Source of the DNA: Heterostelium multicystogenum
Taxonomy: Eukaryota > Evosea > Eumycetozoa > Acytosteliales > Acytosteliaceae
Direction: 5' to 3'
Assembly: GCA_003667245.1 (NCBI GenBank)
Contig: RCNN01000088.1
Coordinates: forward strand, 1-64,000
DNA: 64,000 nucleotides
Every line of letters starts with the position of its first letter. Position 1 is the first letter of the stretch. A program made the translations under genes and the position numbers. The notes under the pieces were generated by a model. The model searched no databases. It worked only from the letters and a program-made list of their open reading frames with translations, and was not told the origin of the DNA. This document shows, in pieces, positions 57,421 through 64,000 of the stretch.

Positions 57421-58290
57421 TTAGAATCTTCCTGAGTAGAAGTCATCGAATGCTTCGTCAATCTCGGCTTGAGTACACATGACAAATGGACCATATTGGC
57501 AAATGGGTTCTCCGATGGGTGCAGCACTGAGTAGCATGAATCTTACTCCTTTGTCAGATGCAGTAATATCTATTTTGGTTTCGTTGTTACTTCCGTCTAG
57601 TACTGCCAGTTGAGACTCTTTTACAAGCTTTGAGTTGGACTCTGGACCAAAGTTACCTTCTCCAGAGATGATGAATACGAATGAGCTATGTCCAACTACA
57701 ATGTCTTGACTGAATTTGGCACCGGCTTTCAAGTCAATATCAAGGAATAGTGGGTTGGTGACAATTCCTTTGACTGGTCCTTCGGTATCTTTATAGTGTC
57801 CAGCAAGTACTTTGATTGAGTTTCCATCTTCTTTGACAACTGGAATGTTCTCAGGCATGATGTCTTGGTATCTTGGAGCCATCATCTTGTCCTTGTGTGG
57901 GAGATTGATCCAGAATTGGAATCCCTTTAATTTTCCTTTGTCTTGCATAGGCATCTCTGAATGGATGATACCTCTTCCAGCGGTCATCCATTGGACTGAT
58001 CCTGGAACGAGCAAACCACGATTTCCCTTGTTGTCTTTATGCTCGAAACTGCCTTCCAACATATAGGTTACTGTTTCGAATCCACGGTGACCATGCTCTG
58101 GGAAACCTTCGATATAATCATCAGAGTCATCGGAAGCAATGTGATCCAACATCAAGAATGGATCCAATCTCTGTGGTTTTGAATAGCCATTTCTAATGGG
58201 CAACATTCTAGTGAGATTTACACCGGCACCATCTGAAGTCTTCATGCCATCAGTAATAAGTGAAACTTGACGTGATTGTGTTTGGGACAT
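57421..58290 (-). CDS. Pirin family protein
   Basis: 289 residues, single exon, normal length for pirin. The N-terminal cupin has the metal ligands of the family: two His in PEHGHRGFETVTY and His plus Glu in GSVQWMTAGRGIIHSEM. LDPFLMLDH and GFQFWINLP are also typical, and the C-terminal cupin follows (HSSFVFIISGEGNFG, GEPICQYGPFVM). Pirins bind iron; members act as quercetin 2,3-dioxygenases or as nuclear cofactors. Which role applies here cannot be told. Convergent with the upstream 995-residue gene, with about 130 bp between stop codons. Confidence 0.93.
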   Translation of the reverse strand: MSQTQSRQVSLITDGMKTSDGAGVNLTRMLPIRNGYSKPQRLDPFLMLDHIASDDSDDYIEGFPEHGHRGFETVTYMLEGSFEHKDNKGNRGLLVPGSVQWMTAGRGIIHSEMPMQDKGKLKGFQFWINLPHKDKMMAPRYQDIMPENIPVVKEDGNSIKVLAGHYKDTEGPVKGIVTNPLFLDIDLKAGAKFSQDIVVGHSSFVFIISGEGNFGPESNSKLVKESQLAVLDGSNNETKIDITASDKGVRFMLLSAAPIGEPICQYGPFVMCTQAEIDEAFDDFYSGRF

Positions 58291-59347
58291 ATTTATATTT
58301 ATATTTATATTTATAAAGTAAAGTTAATAATAATTTGTGTTTTTTAATAATATTTAATTGGATATTATTTATATCTATAGTATAGTATTTGTAAATATAT
58401 ATAATTATTGGTATTTATATATCTATGAATGTATTTTTAAAAAATATGAATGAATTTAAAGATCAAGAAATCAGGTCTTTTATAGTTATCTAAAAATAAA
58501 GAAGTCATATTCTCAAGTGTAACTGATCAGAATCAGAGAAACTAAGATGCATTCCGGTGTTTTTTGTTGCAAAAAAACCAAAATAATTCCAAATTTGTGC
58601 AAGAATGAGATTGAGTTCCGGAATAAGTTGTGTATGGGGTTGACCATAAAAGTTCATTACTCAATTTTTTGAAAAATTTCAGTTCTATTGGTTGCTGTAG
58701 TATTGTAACATTAGTTTTTAAGTCCATCTTTAATAAATCGAATAATATAATTACTATATTTTACATTTTGTATTGTTTAACCCTTTGAAGTTTATCTCTA
58801 TTGTGCTCTAATATATTATCAATTCATAATTTTTAATTTAATTGAATGTTCTCAGCTGTGATACTATTGGTATCTATCAATTTTTTTACATGAAGAAAGT
58901 TTAAAGTGAACTTGTGACACAAGTAAAATCAATGACTGAAGTGATTAAAAACCTTAGACTATTCATAAATTCGTTCTTTGATATTTAATTAAAGTAAATA
59001 ACTTTAACATTTGAAGTCGTTTGTAAACATTTTCTAAAAGATGTTGGCTCAGGAATTCTTCAATCTATTTAGCTAAATACTTTAATATTTTATTATTAAA
59101 TTTGTAAAAATTATTCTTTAGCAAAATAAATATTAAATATTAAATTTGTATAATTGTGTTGGGGTGTATTTAATTTATTTTACAGATGATTTTTATTAAT
59201 TTTAAATTATTTTAATTAATAATTAATATTATTATTATTGCATTAGATTTGAAACGACAATAGATAATAGTTACCAAACTTAGTTTAGAAGAGTGTTCTT
59301 TGACCGAATTGAATCAACAGACAGACAGCAGACAGAGTAATGCCAAT
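58291..59347. other. Divergent intergenic region
   Basis: AT-rich, with many A/T homopolymers and no convincing frame. It carries the promoters of pirin and the STB6-like gene. Confidence 0.5.
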
Positions 59348-62076
59348 ATGAGTAATGTAGGTGGTACTCATAATAATCCTACCCCTAGGATTACTGATGA
59401 TGAGCGACGACTGCTCGATAGCATGGAGGATAGGGAGTATGAGTCATTCGACGTCGACACAGATGCCGACACCACGCAAGATGTCGTAGATCCTATTGAG
59501 ATGGAGCTGCGAAGAAAGATGCTGTCGATGCTTACCACCTCTGCGTCGCAGGGTGGTTCAGAGAGTGCGAAGCACCAGGCGCCCACACGTGCCAACCTCC
59601 TGAAGAAACATCATCAGCACCAGAACAGTCTGAACTCCGACTACAGCCAGCAGCAACAACAGCAACAGCAACATCAACAGCAGTATAGCAGCATAGGCGG
59701 CAACTTGACAAGCAGCAGGAAGAACTTGAACTCCAGCAACAACGGCATTAACAGTGTTAGAGAGTATCGTGGTGATTCCATCAATAGCAACAGTAGCAGT
59801 GTCTATAGTAATAATAATAATAATAATGTGAATTTGAATAATATGAATGGCGAATATGATGATGCATATGATGGCTCTCTAGGCAATGGCGGTGTGCAAT
59901 ATGGGGGCGGAGCGGCTGGTGGTGGTGGTGGCATCACGCTCGATACCTATGTCACTTGCGAGAGATACCGTATTGCGCAGATGGTCGATGAATTCAAGTG
60001 GGATGTGGTTGCACAGGACTGTGTATTGAAGGAGTACAAGCTGTATGCTGTCGAAGAGTGGATATTCAAGTCGAGCAGACTGTGGTCTGCTGTAGAGTAC
60101 ACTGGAAACCAATCGGATCAGATCTATGTGAGTGTGGTGCGTCCTTCTCTCAGGTCGACTTCCACCGCAAACAAGCAACTGCAGAGCATGTTATCGAAAG
60201 CGCCTTCTGGCTCATTCTATACTATCAGAACACCGCTTGGACAGCTGGTTCTCGCAAACTCCTCTGTTTCGTCTCACTTTGGTCTGAATCTCATCCCCAT
60301 ACCGAATGGCGATTTCGACCGCCACATTGAGACACTCAAGTTGAATCTGCTGCTGAAGCGTCTGGGATGTACGCGTCCAAAGTATCAGCTGTCGATCCAG
60401 CCACTGATTGTAGAAAATAACAATACCTATGAAAAGCAGAGGTTTGAAGCGTTGTCCAACACGAATCAAACCAATCTGCAGAGTGTCACCAACTTTGTCA
60501 AAGAGATACAAGCTGCACTCTCACATCTCAACTACCTACCATTGCTCACAAAGATCGATGGACAATACGACCAAAAGCTTATCAATGCAGTCAAGGCGTT
60601 CCAAACCGATTTCAACAAACGAAATAGCACAGCCAAAGTCAAGGATCAGCTCCTGCAGGTGGAGGGATACATCGATCAAAATACATTCAAAGGAATTGTA
60701 ACGGAAATTATGCATCTTCGTCGTAAGATCGAATCGCTTGGCTTCAAAACTCCAGACAATCCTATCAAGAACTACATTGATTTTAATGAGTTGATGAAGT
60801 CATTCCAAGACTCTTACGGAATTTACCCTGATGCGCCTGGAAAGAATATCTTAACTTATCTCGAAAACATCAAGATAAATCAGCAACAGCAGCAGTTTTA
60901 CTACGACAGCGACGATGAAAACGACGACGACAACAGTGTTAAGAGTGATAATATAATGGATAGTGCGAGTAGTTTCAGCGAGACTGAGAGCAATGATGGA
61001 TTCAATTTGCCATCATCTCCCATACCTTTAAAGAACAGGTCAGTTGTTACAAACACATCGACACCAACCTCTGACACATCTCGACACTCATCTCCATCTA
61101 TGATCTCAACAAACCCAACCCAACAGCATATTCAACAGCATCTACATCATAATTTATCTCCTGCCGTCAGTAGAAGTCCATATAGCTCATCTCCTGTGCA
61201 AGCATCTAGTGGAGGACCACCACATGGCCAGCTACTCTCTAGATCAAACAAGGGAATTCCCACTTCCCTAGTTGCTGAAAGCAACACTATAGCACAACAA
61301 CAACAACAACACCATCATCATCACCACCATCCTCAACCTAGCGAAAATACAACAGCTGCACCATATTTCAACGAGGATATGTATGAGTATTTTGAGACAG
61401 TAGAGGATGCCGAAGAGAAACAAAAGCTGAAAGAAACCATTGTCAAATTGGAAAAGATGATGGATGCACAACAAGCGGACTACGATAAGCTTAAGCAAGA
61501 ATTCGAAACACTATATGACAACTACTCAGACATGAAAGAGCAAGCTGCTCGCTCAATGGCTATCATCTCTACCAATGAAAAGCTTTTCCAGGAGATCTAC
61601 AGTCGTTGGGGAAAGACAATACGAAAAGAAATACCAGAAATAGAAGAAAAGATAAATTTAAATGTCGATACTATACAATCTTGTTCCAATAGAGTAAGTA
61701 ATGAATTCTGTTGCAACAGCAGATAGTTAGTGTAATTTTTTCGTTCCTAATTCACTAATTATCCGTTATTTAGATTAAAAGATTGGAAGATATAGTTATC
61801 TCTGTACAGAAAAAGAATGAAAGAAACATTTTTACCATTATTACATCATCTTTATTGAGCATTGTGTCGTTGATTGCCGTTGGCTTTGCATACCTAATCA
61901 TGTTCTTTTCAGGTGTAAAGAGAAAATGGTATCCAAGCTCCAGGCCAAAGTCATCAAGCGAAGAAATTCAAAGATTCATCAGCAAGCAAAAGATAAAAAT
62001 ATCAGAGTTAATAGAGGATCTAGATTATACAGATCAAACTGAAGACAACGAGAAAACTAATTCGCACACAGACTAG
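59348..62076 (+). CDS. STB6-like domain protein with peptidoglycan-binding-like repeat and C-terminal membrane anchor
   Basis: About 882 residues in two exons (59348-61693, 61774-62076; 80-nt intron GTAAGT..TTTAG, phase 0). I start at the ATG at 59348; the frame is open a little further upstream. After an acidic/N/Q-rich N-terminus comes a block (CERYRIAQMVDEFKWDVVAQ, DCVLKEYKLYAVEEWIF, SAVEYTGNQ) that resembles the N-terminal domain of fungal STB6/STB2-type proteins. It is followed by a PGBD-like segment (IQAALSHLNYLPLLTKIDGQ, LINAVKAFQTDFN). S/Q/H-rich linkers, a coiled coil (EEKQKLKETIVKLEKMMDAQ) and one membrane helix (SLLSIVSLIAVGFAYLIMFF) near the C-terminus follow, then about 50 hydrophilic residues. 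It is probably tail-region anchored in an internal membrane; function unknown. Confidence 0.75.
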
Positions 62077-62393
62077 TTGACTAATTTGCACTGAGAGGCC
62101 AAATAGCTTTCCTGTATTAAATTTTGTAATAAAATAAACATCAAAAAACAAATATATATATAATATAAACAAAGTTGATAAATCTTATTTTTCATTTCCT
62201 CCTAAACATTTGAATCTAATTTCCCCTGGACATGTAATTATTATTTCCAGAATTCCAAGATAAATGCACTGGTGTAAAATTTATTAATAACTTTAATGTG
62301 ATAATGCTTTTTTTGTACAAATAAATATAGATTTAACATTGATTAGTTGGATATTTAATCAAGACTATATATAAACTATTACTATTACTGTTG

Positions 62394-64000
62394 TTATTGA
62401 ATTCTAGTGTAGAATCTATATTGTTTGTTTCTTCTGTAGAGTACATATAAAATTGTCAAAATGATTGAAATGATTAGAAGTGGAAGGAGCACACCCAAAA
62501 TGATACCTATATTACGACCATCATTATCGTTGTTGTGATGATTTGGGTTCTTTCCTTTATACTCTACAGTAATTGTTTTCGTGGATTGATCATAGTTAAG
62601 CTTGAATTGCTGGAGTGAAGGATCTTCTATAATGGTGTGGAACTTTTGATCAAAGTAGAGCTGAGTGGCTAGAAGTGTGTAGGTGATGTCATTGTCAAGA
62701 TCAGTTGGTTGAGATACATTGTAACGTAAGGTACCGCTTAGTGTAATAATGTTCTTAACATTTAGTGCTGCCTTGTTGTTATTTTCAGAGACGCTGATGA
62801 GGGTGAGATTGGCGTCGTCCGAAAGCATATCTATGTATCCATCAATGTCTAGGTAGGTAGAAGCACCGATTTCGATATTTCCATAGGTTTCCAAGTTACC
62901 TCTGATCAATGCATTGGAATGGGTGGTAATCGAACCGTTGTTAAAGAATTTGAACAAATGCAACAAAGGAGTGTCTACTAAATTCATATGACCAGTGGAT
63001 CCTTGTTGCATATTTCCTTGGTGACAAGTGATGTTCTTGTGAATATAGACGGTACCGTATGTCTCTAAGCACATAGTTGGAGTGAGATGTTGCTGGATAT
63101 CAACTGTTGCTCCGTTCACTACAAGAACCAATCCGTTGAACTCAAACCAGGATGCCAAAACTGAGAATCCATTCAGTTGGAGTGTGAATAATGGTTGATT
63201 CTTTGCAAATGCCACAGTGGTGCTCAAAGCATACAATGTTGCATTGGAAACTGCCAAAGTGTTAGCACCTTCTCCAATGGTGAACTGTGTGTATAGATCT
63301 TGTGAATTGTATCCTCCTACCGTGAGATTGGCACCGTTGTTGATAAAAATGTTAGAGCTGTAGGTCTGAGTTGGCTGTTGATCTGGAGTGACGAGATAAC
63401 GGATATGTGAGTCACCAGAGATTGTAAGTGAAGAGCCTTCGCTGAGGGTCAAATGAGTGACACCTAACTCAGAGAATGTTGATTGTGTATCAGGGGAGAG
63501 TGTGAGGTTGGTAGCAGTAACACGTCCAGTCATCACATTCGATGTGTTTGTGACAGTCAGTACGCCAATATTGGCAGTAGCATTGACTGCTACTGAGAAC
63601 CTATTGATGGTTGCAGTCTGTACAAACAATATGGATTGATCAGCCAAAGCAATAATACCCTGAGTGTTGATGTCAATTGCAAACAATGTCGATTGATCGT
63701 AAAGATTGATGCTGGTTGTTGCATCTGCTGTGATGGTATCGTCTATCATCGAGCTTAGCGATGAGTTTTGGCCAAGATGAATGGAAGCTGTGTCTGCCAA
63801 GCTGATGGTGTTGGCTGAGAGTTGTGAACCACCAACTACTTGAACAAGGACGGAGCTGGCAGTAAGAGCACCAACAGTGACATTTAGAGATGCATTCAAG
63901 TTCAAGAAAGTCTGCTGACCACCGACGATGGTCAATGCACCGACTTGAATGGGATCTACGACATTGAGATCGATAGCAGTGTCATCCTTTGAGAGATCAA
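62394..64000 (-). CDS. Type I membrane protein with beta-helix-like ectodomain, 3' part
   Basis: The frame is open to the window edge, so the N-terminus is missing. The visible 530 residues form a repetitive ectodomain rich in N, T, S, V, I and L. Short strand-turn repeats such as LTVGALTASSVLVQV, LTISGDSHIRYLV and GNLETYGNIEIGASTYLDID look like a right-handed parallel beta-helix. Many N-x-S/T sites are present, with few cysteines (CLETYGTVYIHKNITCHQGN). Near the C-terminus a membrane helix (IGIILGVLLPLLIISIILTI) is followed by a short basic tail YRRNKQYRFYTRIQ. This is a cell-surface topology like dictyostelid surface/adhesion proteins. No frame breaks. Exact family not recognised. Confidence 0.8.
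   Translation of the reverse strand, partial: DLSKDDTAIDLNVVDPIQVGALTIVGGQQTFLNLNASLNVTVGALTASSVLVQVVGGSQLSANTISLADTASIHLGQNSSLSSMIDDTITADATTSINLYDQSTLFAIDINTQGIIALADQSILFVQTATINRFSVAVNATANIGVLTVTNTSNVMTGRVTATNLTLSPDTQSTFSELGVTHLTLSEGSSLTISGDSHIRYLVTPDQQPTQTYSSNIFINNGANLTVGGYNSQDLYTQFTIGEGANTLAVSNATLYALSTTVAFAKNQPLFTLQLNGFSVLASWFEFNGLVLVVNGATVDIQQHLTPTMCLETYGTVYIHKNITCHQGNMQQGSTGHMNLVDTPLLHLFKFFNNGSITTHSNALIRGNLETYGNIEIGASTYLDIDGYIDMLSDDANLTLISVSENNNKAALNVKNIITLSGTLRYNVSQPTDLDNDITYTLLATQLYFDQKFHTIIEDPSLQQFKLNYDQSTKTITVEYKGKNPNHHNNDNDGRNIGIILGVLLPLLIISIILTILYVLYRRNKQYRFYTRIQ

Noticed and set aside
1..64000. CRISPR array, bacterial operon or prophage content
   Set aside because: Introns, poly-N/Q tracts, SECIS-type recoding and eukaryotic families throughout; the repeats found are microsatellites, LTRs and local duplications.

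Overview
The window looks like nuclear DNA of a dictyostelid (social amoeba). It is AT-rich, with short GT..AG introns (about 50-200 nt), long poly-N/Q/S/T tracts, ATT/TATC/GAAA microsatellites in the gaps, and dictyostelid-type gene families: CBM49 secreted proteins, single-finger GATA factors, short F-box-like/ankyrin proteins and tRNA-associated retrotransposons. Everything here is read from the sequence and from remembered family features; no database search was run. A technical caution applies throughout. Many genes carry one or more single-base reading-frame breaks, often at A or T homopolymers, which look more like assembly indels than biology. Such genes are given as one entry with the break positions noted.

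Layout. 1-5500: 3' exon of a CCHC/RS RNA-binding protein (+), an alpha-1,3-fucosyltransferase (-), and a Kelch/coiled-coil/RING protein (-). 5501-8807: mostly empty AT-rich DNA with a decayed ubiquitin copy at 7858-8080. 8808-20015: an uncharacterised nuclear-looking protein (+), two convergent ankyrin-family genes, a large mitochondrial TPR protein (-), a GATA factor (+), and a trypsin-like protease (-). 20016-32876: a retrotransposon cluster around one tRNA-Ile(AAT) gene (27039-27111, -). Downstream of the tRNA sits a 5'-truncated TRE-like non-LTR element (21172-26951, flanked by a 10-bp target duplication). It is itself interrupted by a Ty3/gypsy chromovirus with very short 122-bp terminal repeats. 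Directly upstream of the tRNA lies a second, apparently young Ty3/gypsy element (27116-32872) with identical-looking 296-bp LTRs and a 4-bp target duplication.

33303-38017: an N-rich protein (+), an A20/AN1 zinc-finger protein (-), and a 2.3-kb empty gap. 38018-48547: one very large gene (+) whose C-terminus is clearly a PHR-type (MYCBP2/Highwire/RPM-1) RING E3 with DOC, B-box-like, RING and tandem-cysteine modules. 48797-52576: a third ankyrin-family gene (+), a CBM49 secreted protein (-), and selenophosphate synthetase (-), which reads an in-frame UGA as selenocysteine and has a convincing SECIS element in its 3' UTR. 52577-64000: an uncharacterised 995-aa protein (+), pirin (-), an STB6-like/peptidoglycan-binding-like protein with a C-terminal membrane anchor (+), and the 3' part of a large type I membrane protein (-) that runs off the window.

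The most notable points are the selenoprotein gene with its SECIS element, the PHR E3 outside animals, and the tRNA gene occupied by retroelements on both sides.
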